64,000 nt of DNA from assembly GCA_032251335.1 (NCBI GenBank), contig JAVVDW010000001.1, positions 62,001-126,000 on the forward strand. Reading direction: 5' to 3'. Shown here in pieces: positions 1-7,583 of this stretch. Numbering within the stretch: position 1 is the first letter of the stretch; the number at the start of each line of letters is the position of its first letter. Made by a program: the position numbers and the translations under genes. The notes below the pieces were generated by a model, which was not told where the DNA came from, made no database searches, and was given only the letters and a program-made list of their open reading frames with translations. The stretch comes from UM-FILTER-40-17 sp032251335. GTDB lineage: Bacteria; Bacteroidota; Bacteroidia; Flavobacteriales; Flavobacteriaceae.

Positions 1-320
1 TTGGTACCTATAAGGTACTGACAGACAACAAACCGCCTAAAGTATATCCCATCAATTTTAAAAAAGGGCAGTGGCTTTCAAATTTCAGATACCTGAAAGT
101 ACATATTTCTGACGAAGATTCGGGCATAGATACGTATCGCACTACCATTGATGATCAGTGGGTTTTGTTTGAATATGAGTATAAAAACAATACGCTAACT
201 TTTGACTTCTCCGATATAGAATTGCCACAAACCGAACACGGCAAACACATTTTAAGCGTGGAAGTAAAGGATAATATCGGAAATACTACTATTTTTGAAT
301 CCGAGTTTTTTAGAAAATAA
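1..320 (+). CDS. M23-type metallopeptidase, C-terminal part (cut by window edge)
   Basis: An open frame runs in from the left edge (codons in phase with position 3) and stops at TAA 318-320, giving about 105 residues with no start in the window. The piece reads as a beta-rich C-terminal extension: 'DNKPPKVYPINF' near the beginning, then 'DEDSGIDTYRTTIDDQW', and ends 'IGNTTIFESEFFRK'. I recognise this as the tail that follows the LytM/M23 peptidase domain in flavobacterial cell-wall or secreted peptidases, but the catalytic domain itself is outside the window, so the family call is inference. It lies 36 nt upstream of the TonB receptor on the same strand. A perfect 11-bp inverted repeat straddles its stop codon. 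Confidence 0.6.
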   Translation, partial: GTYKVLTDNKPPKVYPINFKKGQWLSNFRYLKVHISDEDSGIDTYRTTIDDQWVLFEYEYKNNTLTFDFSDIELPQTEHGKHILSVEVKDNIGNTTIFESEFFRK

Positions 321-339
321 TTTTTTAGAACTCGGATTC
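297..339 (+). terminator. Inverted repeat across the peptidase stop codon
   Basis: GAATCCGAGTT (297-307) is repeated in perfect inverse as AACTCGGATTC (329-339), with a 21-nt AT-rich loop that contains the TAA stop at 318-320. It could act as a terminator or 3'-end stabiliser between the peptidase and the TonB receptor. There is no U-run directly after it, so intrinsic termination is uncertain. Confidence 0.45.
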
Positions 340-356
340 AAAACATTTCAAACTAA

Positions 357-2822
357 GTGACCATTAAACCAACCTGCTGCTTTATTTTTTTCCTGCTTTT
401 TTCAGTGGGTATTTGGGCTCAACAAGCCACCGTCAAAGGGATTGTTTTAAACGAAAGCAACCAACCCATAGAGGGTGTCAATATTAGTTTTCCCGGTGGG
501 GGCGCAGAATCAGACAAAACCGGATTTTACCAGATACAAATTCCGGCAGAAACTAATATTACGGTTCAGTTCACACATATTGCGTACAAACCAATCACAC
601 TCACTTTTCGGCTCAAAAACAATGAGAGTTTGGAATACAATCCTGTGATGCGTATCAATGTAGAGCAGATGTCTGAAGTGGTGGTCACCGGACAAAATCG
701 TGAACAAATTCCGGGTATCGTCAGTATTGCACCCAATATCATTCGTCGCATTCCGGGGGCAAACGCCGGTGTGGAAAACATACTAAAAACCTTACCGGGC
801 GTCAATTCGAACAACGAACTCAGTACGCAGTTTTCTGTGCGAGGCGGGAGTTTTGATGAAAACCTAATCTATGTAAATGAGGTTGAAATCTATCGGCCTT
901 TTCTGATTCGGTCAGGGCAACAAGAGGGTTTGAGTTTTGTCAATTCCGATCTTGCGGATAACGTCTTTTTTTCAGCCGGTGGTTTTCAATCCAAATACGG
1001 AGATAAAATGTCTTCTGTGCTGGATGTCACTTACAGAACACCTACAAAATTCAGAGCCGGTGCCGATTTGAGCTTTTTGGGAGCCAGCTTGTTTGCTGAG
1101 GGTGTCACCAAAGATCAAAAATTTACGGCCATGGGTGGTTTTCGCTTTCGCGACAACAGTTTGCTCGTGGATAGTCAAGATACAGAGTCTAATTTTACAC
1201 CTCGGTTTTTTGACGTACAATCGCAGTTTACCTATTTACTCAATCGCAAAATCCAGTTTGAATTTTTAGGAATGGTTTCTATAAACGACTACGATTTTGC
1301 ACCGACGCGACGCCAAACCAATTTTGGGACGGTAAGCGATCCGCGTGCCTTGGTGGTGTTGTTTGAAGGAAAAGAGGAAGACCGCTACGAAACCCAATTT
1401 GGTGCTTTTAAAACCACGTATCAGGTTAACGATAACCTGAGCTTGAAATTCATTGCCTCAGCTTACCACGCCATAGAAGAAGAATTTTTTGACATTGAAG
1501 CCTCATTTTTGATTGGTGAAGTAAACACAGATATCGGTTCGCCAAACTTGGGTGAAGTAGAACTCGCTACCGGAGTGGGTTCACAACTCACCCATGCGCG
1601 CAACGAGTTGGATGCGCTTATTGTGAACATAGAACACAAAGGAACTTACCTAAAAGATGCGCATCAGTTTGACTGGGGTCTTAAATATACAGTAGAAGAC
1701 ATTCGAGACCGATTGGATGAGTTCGAGGTCATCGATTCAGCCGGTTTTTTGGTGCGGCCATTTCGCCCCGAATTTTCAAACAACCAGCCCGAGACGCCTT
1801 TTACAGCGCCACTAGAAGCTTTTCAACGCGTCAAAGCTGACAACGATACTCAGATTGATCGTATTTCCGGATTTGCCCAATGGAGCAAACGCGGTTTTTG
1901 GGGCGATTCGGAAGTTTTCTACAATGCGGGTGTGCGTTTTCACTATTGGAACGTGAGTGGTCGTGGTTTGGAAAGCAACAGCGACATGGTCTTTAGCCCG
2001 CGAGGTCAATTTTCCATAAAACCCAATTGGATTGCCGACATGGTTTTTAGGCTATCAGGAGGTTTATATCACCAACCGCCTTTCTACAGAGAGTTGCGCA
2101 ACTTGCAAGGAGAAGTGCAACCCGAAGTAGAAGCCCAACAGTCGCTTACATTTGTTTTGGGGCACGACTACAGTTTTGTCATGTGGGACAGGCCTTTTAA
2201 ACTTACCACCGAAGCCTATTACAAAGACATGACAGATGTTAACGCCTTTACCGTTGAAAATGTGCGAACCCGTTTTCGCGCCGATAACGATACAGAGGCT
2301 TACGCAGTTGGTTTGGATGTGCGGCTCAACGGCGAGTTTGTGCCCGGTACAGAATCGTGGTTTTCTATGGGCTTGATGAAAACCGAAGAGGACACAAACA
2401 ACCAAGGTGATATTGCCAGACCCACAGACCAGCGTTTCAAGGTTGCCGCACTTTTCCAAGATTATGTACCCAATTTGCCCGATTTTAAAATGTATCTAAA
2501 CATGGTTTACAGCACCGGATTGCCCACAGGTTCGCCCCCGGGTACAGATCCGCGCAATTTTCAAAACCGTTTGCGAGATTATAAAAGAGCCGATATAGGC
2601 GTATCTTATGTGTTGACCGATCCTACCAAGGCGTTTCCGAAAGGACATTGGTTGCATCCTTTTGAAGAATTGAGTTTGGGTGCAGAACTCTTTAATATGT
2701 TCGATGTGAAAAATGCGATTACATCTACATTTGTGCGAGACACATCTAGCGATCGATTTATTGGCATCCCTAATTTCCAGACAGAAAGGGTTTTGAGCCT
2801 CAGGCTTGTGGCTCGTTTCTAG
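357..2822 (+). CDS. TonB-dependent outer-membrane receptor
   Basis: An 821-residue outer-membrane receptor starting at GTG 357. Residues 1-21 are a signal peptide ending 'IWAQQ'. A carboxypeptidase-regulatory-like beta-sandwich follows (about 24-110), then a plug domain (about 120-230, with 'FSVRGGSFDENLIYVNE') and a 22-strand-type barrel that ends on the aromatic residue typical of outer-membrane proteins ('LRLVARF'). Such receptors use TonB-ExbBD energy to import a large substrate; nothing here says which. No SusD partner is next to it, so it is not a standard glycan-utilisation pair. Its TAG stop shares a CTAG palindrome with the stop of the convergent cysteine desulfurase gene, so the two genes overlap by 4 nt. 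Confidence 0.9.
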   Translation: MTIKPTCCFIFFLLFSVGIWAQQATVKGIVLNESNQPIEGVNISFPGGGAESDKTGFYQIQIPAETNITVQFTHIAYKPITLTFRLKNNESLEYNPVMRINVEQMSEVVVTGQNREQIPGIVSIAPNIIRRIPGANAGVENILKTLPGVNSNNELSTQFSVRGGSFDENLIYVNEVEIYRPFLIRSGQQEGLSFVNSDLADNVFFSAGGFQSKYGDKMSSVLDVTYRTPTKFRAGADLSFLGASLFAEGVTKDQKFTAMGGFRFRDNSLLVDSQDTESNFTPRFFDVQSQFTYLLNRKIQFEFLGMVSINDYDFAPTRRQTNFGTVSDPRALVVLFEGKEEDRYETQFGAFKTTYQVNDNLSLKFIASAYHAIEEEFFDIEASFLIGEVNTDIGSPNLGEVELATGVGSQLTHARNELDALIVNIEHKGTYLKDAHQFDWGLKYTVEDIRDRLDEFEVIDSAGFLVRPFRPEFSNNQPETPFTAPLEAFQRVKADNDTQIDRISGFAQWSKRGFWGDSEVFYNAGVRFHYWNVSGRGLESNSDMVFSPRGQFSIKPNWIADMVFRLSGGLYHQPPFYRELRNLQGEVQPEVEAQQSLTFVLGHDYSFVMWDRPFKLTTEAYYKDMTDVNAFTVENVRTRFRADNDTEAYAVGLDVRLNGEFVPGTESWFSMGLMKTEEDTNNQGDIARPTDQRFKVAALFQDYVPNLPDFKMYLNMVYSTGLPTGSPPGTDPRNFQNRLRDYKRADIGVSYVLTDPTKAFPKGHWLHPFEELSLGAELFNMFDVKNAITSTFVRDTSSDRFIGIPNFQTERVLSLRLVARF

Positions 2823-3964
2823 CTTTCAACAAACTTTTTAAGTACATCTACCACATAATCCAATTCTTCCTTCTTGTTGAATTTGGAAAATGAAAAACGC
2901 AGCGACGGATGTTGTTGCACTTCTTCGTCTAAAATTTCTGCCAACACGTGCGAGCCCTTGTCACTACCCGATTGACAAGCACTGCCTTTGGAACAAGCAA
3001 TCCCGTTTAAATCCAAATGAAACAGCAATATAGACGCTTTTTTGGGTTCGAGTGGAATGCGAACATTTACCAATGTATAGGTGCTTTTTTTAGGATTTTC
3101 ACAGCATGCATTTAGAATCACCTGCGGGATAGATTCTTTAAGACGATTTATAAAATAGCTTTTTAAGGAAGCAATATAGGTCGATTCTTCTTCCATATTT
3201 TGAATAGACAGACGCAAGGCTTCTGCCATGCCTACAATATTGTGCACGCTTTCGGTGCCGGCGCGCAGACCGCGCTCTTGCTCACCGCCCAACAGTAGTG
3301 GTTTTAAACCCGTATGCTTTCGTATGTAGGCAAAACCCACTCCTTTGGGCCCGTGAAATTTGTGTGCGCTTGCCACTGCAAAATCCACCGGAATTTCAGA
3401 AAAATTGAGCGGAAAATGTGCCACAGACTGAACCGTATCTGAATGAAACAAGGCATGGTGTGTTTTACACAATAGCCCCACCCGATGCACATCCAAGACC
3501 GTGCCGACCTCGTTGTTGATATGCATCAAACTGACAAGCGTTTTCTCTGTTGAATTTTTTAAAAGGGTTTCGAGTCTTTCATAGTTGATTTCTCCGTATT
3601 TGTCCACCGGCACATAAGAAACTGTGAGATGAAACTCCTTTTCTAAGGCTTCTACTGTATGAAGCACGGCATGGTGTTCAATTTTTGAAGTGATAATGTG
3701 TTTTACACCCAAACACCTGACGGCACTTTGCAGTACCAAATTATCGGTTTCTGTGCCACCGGATGTGAAAATAATTTCAGGGGCAGTCACACCAAAATAT
3801 TGTGCTATCTGTTTGCGGGCAGTTTCAACCAAGGTTTTGGCACTTCTTCCAAAACCATGTGTAGATGACGGGTTTCCATAACATTGGGTGAGCGTCTCAG
3901 TGATTTTGTCAATCACCTCCGGGTAAAGAGCTGTGGTAGCGGCATTATCCAAGTAAACTTTCAT
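2819..3964 (-). CDS. Cysteine desulfurase (NifS/IscS family)
   Basis: A 381-residue PLP-dependent aminotransferase class V enzyme that removes sulfur from cysteine as an enzyme persulfide for Fe-S clusters and thio-modified tRNA. The N-terminus 'KVYLDNAATT' is the family signature. The PLP lysine is K202 in 'SAHKFHGPKG', and the catalytic cysteine lies in 'ACSKGSAC' (about C330). I start it at ATG 3964. An upstream in-frame ATG would add eight residues with no family match, and ATG 3964 sits exactly at the end of the repeated leader element described at 3962-4065. No iscU or suf genes are adjacent. It is convergent with the TonB receptor. Confidence 0.92.
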   Translation of the reverse strand: MKVYLDNAATTALYPEVIDKITETLTQCYGNPSSTHGFGRSAKTLVETARKQIAQYFGVTAPEIIFTSGGTETDNLVLQSAVRCLGVKHIITSKIEHHAVLHTVEALEKEFHLTVSYVPVDKYGEINYERLETLLKNSTEKTLVSLMHINNEVGTVLDVHRVGLLCKTHHALFHSDTVQSVAHFPLNFSEIPVDFAVASAHKFHGPKGVGFAYIRKHTGLKPLLLGGEQERGLRAGTESVHNIVGMAEALRLSIQNMEEESTYIASLKSYFINRLKESIPQVILNACCENPKKSTYTLVNVRIPLEPKKASILLFHLDLNGIACSKGSACQSGSDKGSHVLAEILDEEVQQHPSLRFSFSKFNKKEELDYVVDVLKKFVES

Positions 3965-4065
3965 GTGTTTATATTTATTGTCTTTCAATGGTCACATGGA
4001 ATCTCGCATGGAAAATAATCTCTCTGTGTGTCGCTTTCGTCATGCTCGATTTCATCTGTTTATGT
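3962..4065 (-). repeat. Start-codon leader element, copy 1 (diverged), ending on the cysteine desulfurase ATG
   Basis: Reading the minus strand, CAGATGAAA (from about 4058) opens a 26-codon mini-ORF (4055-3975, starting MKSS and ending TAA). A palindromic region follows that ends with the anti-start CCATGTG, then AAGACAATAAATATAAA and the gene start CACATGAAA. The distance from mini-ORF ATG to anti-start CAT is 57 nt, and from there to the gene ATG 34 nt, matching the other copies. The sequence is diverged from them (shared CACACAGA, ATTAT, TTCCAT), yet anti-start CATGTG and gene start CACATG pair perfectly. Other copies use CATCTG with CAGATG, so this is a compensatory double change. Confidence 0.7.
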
Positions 4066-4374
4066 TTTTTTGGTATCAGTTCTTATGTGCCATTTTATCG
4101 AAATACATGTGTTTTGTCGGCCTATAAAATGCGTATTTCAATATCATTTTTTGACTCGGCTAAGATAACAATTCGCCGGATAAACATTTCTATAATTTGA
4201 CAATAGCAAGTTTGGTATTCTCTCTATGCCAAGATTTAGGTATGATGCTTTTCAATCATTTAACATATTTTCATGCGTTTTGACTATATTAAACTGTTAA
4301 AAACCGAGTTTCGACCAAAAATATTTTTTTTAATCAAGAAAACTTCTAATTTTAAGCCACTTAAATCTATCAAT
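3965..4374. other. Gene-free stretch between cysteine desulfurase and yqgE
   Basis: These 410 bp separate two divergent genes. The first 100 bp are leader-element copy 1. The remainder, about 4066-4374, is AT-rich and I see no conserved gene in it. A 70-codon frame on the plus strand (3988-4200) runs antisense through the leader and has no family resemblance, so I do not call it. Confidence 0.6.
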
Positions 4375-4935
4375 ATGATTTCAATCAAACCCGAAAAAGG
4401 ACATCTGTTGGTTGCAGAGCCTTCCATATTTGGAGATTCCAGTTTCAGTCGCTCGGTCATTTTGATTGCCGAACACAGTGAAGACGGAACGGTGGGTTTC
4501 GTGCTCAACAAAACAGCCGGTTTTTCCATTCGTGATTTGGTTGCAGAATTCAAACAAGATTGGCCTGTGTACAACGGCGGACCGGTGGAAACAGACCAAT
4601 TGTATTTTGTGCACAGAAGACCCGATTTGATTCCGGATACATTGTTGATTTCTAATAATTTGTATTGGGGTGGCGATTTTAAAGCGCTGGTAGAACACGT
4701 CAATAGCGGCGCCATAGCTTCTGACGATATTCGATTTTTTCTGGGCTATTCCGGCTGGGACATGAATCAGTTGGATGAAGAACTCAAGCGGAATTCCTGG
4801 ATTGTTTCCGAAAATAATTTTCAATCGGAACTACTGACCAAGGTAAACGAAGAATTTTGGCGTATAAAAATGTTGGAATTGGGCGGAACCTATCCGCTTT
4901 GGGCCAATGCTCCCGAAAATCCGAATCTAAATTAG
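4375..4935 (+). CDS. yqgE: YqgE/AlgH family protein (UPF0301)
   Basis: A 186-residue single-domain protein. The start at ATG 4375 ('MISIKPEKGHLLVAEP') matches the usual family N-terminus; the frame is open upstream, but those 34 residues have no family match. Recognisable blocks are 'GHLLVAEPSIFGDSSFSRSV', 'GTVGFVLNK', 'VYNGGPVETDQLYFVH' and 'FFLGYSGW'. The family was linked to alginate regulation in Pseudomonas, but its biochemical role is not settled and it is conserved in bacteria without alginate. It is cytosolic, with no signal peptide. It is divergent from the cysteine desulfurase and convergent with the YHS protein gene. Confidence 0.9.
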   Translation: MISIKPEKGHLLVAEPSIFGDSSFSRSVILIAEHSEDGTVGFVLNKTAGFSIRDLVAEFKQDWPVYNGGPVETDQLYFVHRRPDLIPDTLLISNNLYWGGDFKALVEHVNSGAIASDDIRFFLGYSGWDMNQLDEELKRNSWIVSENNFQSELLTKVNEEFWRIKMLELGGTYPLWANAPENPNLN

Positions 4936-4974
4936 CCTGATTCTTTAAATCAAATAACTTTTTTAAAGATCAGG
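4936..4974. terminator. Hairpin between convergent yqgE and YHS genes
   Basis: CCTGATTCTTTAAA (4936-4949) and TTTAAAGATCAGG (4962-4974) form an inverted repeat with one bulged base. It starts on the base after the yqgE stop, in the gap between two convergent genes, so a shared terminator is likely. The flanking U-run is weak. Confidence 0.5.
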
Positions 4975-5026
4975 ATTTGTGTCGAATAAACTTAATGGAA
5001 ATTTATTTCAACAGATATTTCGACAA

Positions 5027-5464
5027 CTATTGAATGATTTTTGCCCAATTGGCATCAGCCTGGTCTCTCAGTTTTTCCGGTCCTTCTTCCAGCCAGTTTT
5101 CCAGCCCCTTTTTGCGGTGAAATAGGTGTAATTTACCGTCTCTGATTTCAAATACTTCCGGATCCGGACTCACTTTAGAGCCTTTTGTAGCCATCGCATA
5201 GGAGCAATGCCCGCCGTATTGCGGTAAAAATTGTTCAGGATTGGCCTTGAATTTGTTGAGGTTTTCCAAAGATGAAAACGCAAACAAAACACCCTCGTAT
5301 TTATAGGAATATTTGGCTTTGTTACCTTCAACTGCCTGATTGTCAAAATAAGCGACTATGTCGTATCCCTTAACGGCGTATCCGTCTTTAACGTAAAAAT
5401 GCGATGATTGCGCATAGCTTGTATAGGCAGTTGCGAGTATCAAAAGAATCAAAAAATTTTTCAT
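5027..5464 (-). CDS. Secreted YHS-domain protein
   Basis: A 145-residue exported protein. Residues 1-19 ('MKNFLILLILATAYTSYAQ') are a signal peptide. The rest is a YHS-type domain with 'DGYAVKGYDIVAYF', 'EGVLFAFSSLENLNKF' and 'YGGHCSYAMATKG', followed by 'KLHLFHRKKGLENW'. YHS domains are small modules often found with metal-handling or heme-associated proteins; the partner here is unknown. The start at ATG 5464 is chosen because the signal peptide begins there and because leader-element copy 2 ends exactly on this codon. Upstream in-frame codons run through the leader. Confidence 0.85.
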   Translation of the reverse strand: MKNFLILLILATAYTSYAQSSHFYVKDGYAVKGYDIVAYFDNQAVEGNKAKYSYKYEGVLFAFSSLENLNKFKANPEQFLPQYGGHCSYAMATKGSKVSPDPEVFEIRDGKLHLFHRKKGLENWLEEGPEKLRDQADANWAKIIQ

Positions 5465-5552
5465 CTGTTTTTTTTTATTGTTTTCAAAGGTCAGATGGAA
5501 CACCCTAAATAATCATGCTCCTGTGTGCAAAATTTTTACATGGGTGTTTCAT
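5462..5552 (-). repeat. Start-codon leader element, copy 2, ending on the YHS-protein ATG
   Basis: On the minus strand, ATGAAACACCC (5552-5542) starts a 15-codon mini-ORF (MKHPCKNFAHRSMII, stop TAG at 5505-5507). The inverse GGGTGTTCCATCTG (5505-5492) ends in the anti-start, and 33 nt later comes the YHS start CAGATGAAA. The upstream CAG before the mini-ORF ATG is lost in this copy, so the anti-start pairs fully only with the gene start. Confidence 0.8.
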
Positions 5553-5592
5553 AATAATGGTTTTGCTAGTAAGTCGGGATGACAATAAATAC

Positions 5593-6477
5593 TTACAGAC
5601 TGGCAGCAAACGTTTCCACTTCTCTGTCAATTTTTTTGACGAGACCTTGTAATACGTTGCCCGGACCGATTTCCGTGAAGCAGTTACCTCCATCTTTTAT
5701 CATGTTTTGAACGGATTGTGTCCATCGTACAGGTGCAGTTAACTGCTCTATGAGGTTCAGTTTTATTTGTTCGGGCTGGCTCACAGGCTTGCCACTCACA
5801 TTTTGATAGACCGGACAGAAGGGTTCGTGAAAAGTTGTGTTTTCTATAGCTTTGGCCAATTCATCTCTTGCAGGCGCCATCAAAGGTGAATGAAAAGCAC
5901 CGCCTACGGGCAGTACCAATGCGCGTTTGGCCCCCGCTTTTTTTAAGGATTCACAAGCGCGGTGTATGGCATCCACTTCACCGGAAATGACCAACTGGCC
6001 CGGGCAGTTGAAATTGGCAGCAACGACAATCCCTTGCACTTCGCTGCAAATTTTTTCGACTTCATCGTCTGCCATACCCAGCACAGCGGCCATCGTGCCG
6101 GGAATAAGTTCACAAGCTTTTTGCATGGCTTCTGCGCGCTTGGCAACTAGCAGTAAGGCATCTTCAAAAGACAAAGTAGCGTTGGCTACCAGAGCTGAAA
6201 ATTCGCCTAGTGAATGACCGGCTACCATATCCGGTGTGTTTTTTTCGAGTGTATAAATCTGATTCAGTACCACAGCATGAAGAAAAATGGCCGGTTGGGT
6301 AACTTTGGTTTCTTTGAGTTGTTCGGGGGTGCCTTCAAACATAATGTCTGTGATGCGGAAGCCGAGCAAATCATTTGCTTCTTCAAACATGTTTTTGGCA
6401 ATTTCCGAATTCTTGTACAAATCGGCGCCCATGCCCGAAAATTGAGAGCCCTGTCCAGGAAAGATATGTGCGTTCAT
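5593..6477 (-). CDS. fabD: Malonyl CoA-acyl carrier protein transacylase
   Basis: A 294-residue cytosolic enzyme that moves malonyl groups from CoA to acyl carrier protein for fatty-acid synthesis. The N-terminal 'FPGQGSQFSGMG' is the family signature. The nucleophile is S89 in 'GHSLGE', and the catalytic histidine is H196 in 'GGAFHSPLM'. The start at ATG 6477 ('MNAHIFPGQGSQ') is preferred to a frame start seven codons upstream because the family begins right at the FPGQGSQ strand. No other fab genes are adjacent. It is divergent from the PLP enzyme gene at 6649. Confidence 0.95.
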   Translation of the reverse strand: MNAHIFPGQGSQFSGMGADLYKNSEIAKNMFEEANDLLGFRITDIMFEGTPEQLKETKVTQPAIFLHAVVLNQIYTLEKNTPDMVAGHSLGEFSALVANATLSFEDALLLVAKRAEAMQKACELIPGTMAAVLGMADDEVEKICSEVQGIVVAANFNCPGQLVISGEVDAIHRACESLKKAGAKRALVLPVGGAFHSPLMAPARDELAKAIENTTFHEPFCPVYQNVSGKPVSQPEQIKLNLIEQLTAPVRWTQSVQNMIKDGGNCFTEIGPGNVLQGLVKKIDREVETFAASL

Positions 6478-6648
6478 AGTTTCATTTTTACTCGGCAAAT
6501 TTAATCAATATTATCCATTCTGTTTTTTGGCTTTTTTAAAATATTGGTATTTTGTCTCAGCAGTTTTTGAAAAGTCATTGACAAGTGCAGATTGCATAAA
6601 GTGTTTTGTAACTTTGAAGCCACATTCGCCTAAGACAGACCCAACCCG

Positions 6649-7581
6649 ATGCATTCTTTTTTCGACACAAATTTTGAGACAAAAATACAAGCCGTTGCAC
6701 TTTCAGATATTGCTCATTTTGGCGTTGAAATCCATATACTACGTGAAGATTTGATCCATCCACAGGTGTCGGGAAATAAATTCAGAAAACTGAAATACAA
6801 CTTCTTGGAGGCCAAAAAACAACAATGTGACACCTTGCTAACTTTTGGAGGCGCTTTTTCAAATCACATCGCCGCAACCGCCGCAGCAGGACAATTGTGC
6901 GGGTTTAAGACTGTCGGCGTCATCAGAGGGGAAGAGTTGTACACAAAGATAGCCGACAATCCTACACTGGCATTTGCAGAAAAAGCGGGCATGACTCTCT
7001 ATTTTGTCGATAGAGAAACGTATAGAAACAAACATGCAACTGATTTTCAAAATCAAATAATCGAAAAATTTGAAAATACATACATCTTGCCCGAAGGTGG
7101 CACCAACGATTTGGCTGTATTGGGATGTGAGGAAATACTTAGCGATGCTTGCCGCGACTTTGATATCATTGCTGTTGCTGTGGGAACAGGTGGAACCATT
7201 TCCGGTTTAATTAACAGCTGCAATGCACATCAGAAAGTGATGGGATTTCCGGCACTTAAAGGTGATTTTTTATCTAAAGATATTCGTAAATTTGTAAGGT
7301 GTAAACCAAAAAAATGGAAGTTGGTTACCGATTATCATTTTGGCGGATATGCCAAAACGGATGCTTCTTTGATTCGTTTTATCAACCGTTTCAAGGCAGA
7401 AACCGAGATTCCTCTAGACCCCATTTACACCGGTAAAATGATGTTTGGTTTAGTAGATATGATAAAGAATAGACGCATACCGGAGGGAAGTAAAATTTTG
7501 GTAGTCCACACAGGAGGTTTACAAGGTATAGAAGGGATGAATCAAAAATTAAGAGAGAAAAACCAATTGTTAATTGATTAA
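6649..7581 (+). CDS. ACC deaminase / D-cysteine desulfhydrase-like PLP enzyme
   Basis: A 310-residue fold-type II PLP enzyme. The PLP lysine is K44 in 'SGNKFRKLKYN', followed by 'TFGGAFSNHIAATA', the glycine-rich phosphate cup 'VGTGGTISGLI' and C-terminal 'HTGGLQG'. The family includes 1-aminocyclopropane-1-carboxylate deaminase and D-cysteine desulfhydrase. Sequence alone does not separate them; in bacteria not associated with plants desulfhydrase activity is the safer guess. It begins a tight cluster: the glucosaminidase gene starts 2 nt after its stop and hemL 1 nt after that, so the three are probably one transcript. A TAACTTTG box at 6609-6616 fits the Bacteroidota -7 element, but I find no TTG at the usual distance. 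Confidence 0.88.
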   Translation: MHSFFDTNFETKIQAVALSDIAHFGVEIHILREDLIHPQVSGNKFRKLKYNFLEAKKQQCDTLLTFGGAFSNHIAATAAAGQLCGFKTVGVIRGEELYTKIADNPTLAFAEKAGMTLYFVDRETYRNKHATDFQNQIIEKFENTYILPEGGTNDLAVLGCEEILSDACRDFDIIAVAVGTGGTISGLINSCNAHQKVMGFPALKGDFLSKDIRKFVRCKPKKWKLVTDYHFGGYAKTDASLIRFINRFKAETEIPLDPIYTGKMMFGLVDMIKNRRIPEGSKILVVHTGGLQGIEGMNQKLREKNQLLID

Positions 7582-7583
7582 TT

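Noticed and set aside
3988..4200. A 70-codon plus-strand frame upstream of yqgE
   Set aside because: It runs antisense through leader-element copy 1 and has no family resemblance or coding pattern.
5462..5552. Leader elements as insertion sequences or classic MITEs
   Set aside because: No transposase and no clear target-site duplication; the position exactly at start codons fits a regulatory cassette better. Mobility itself stays open.
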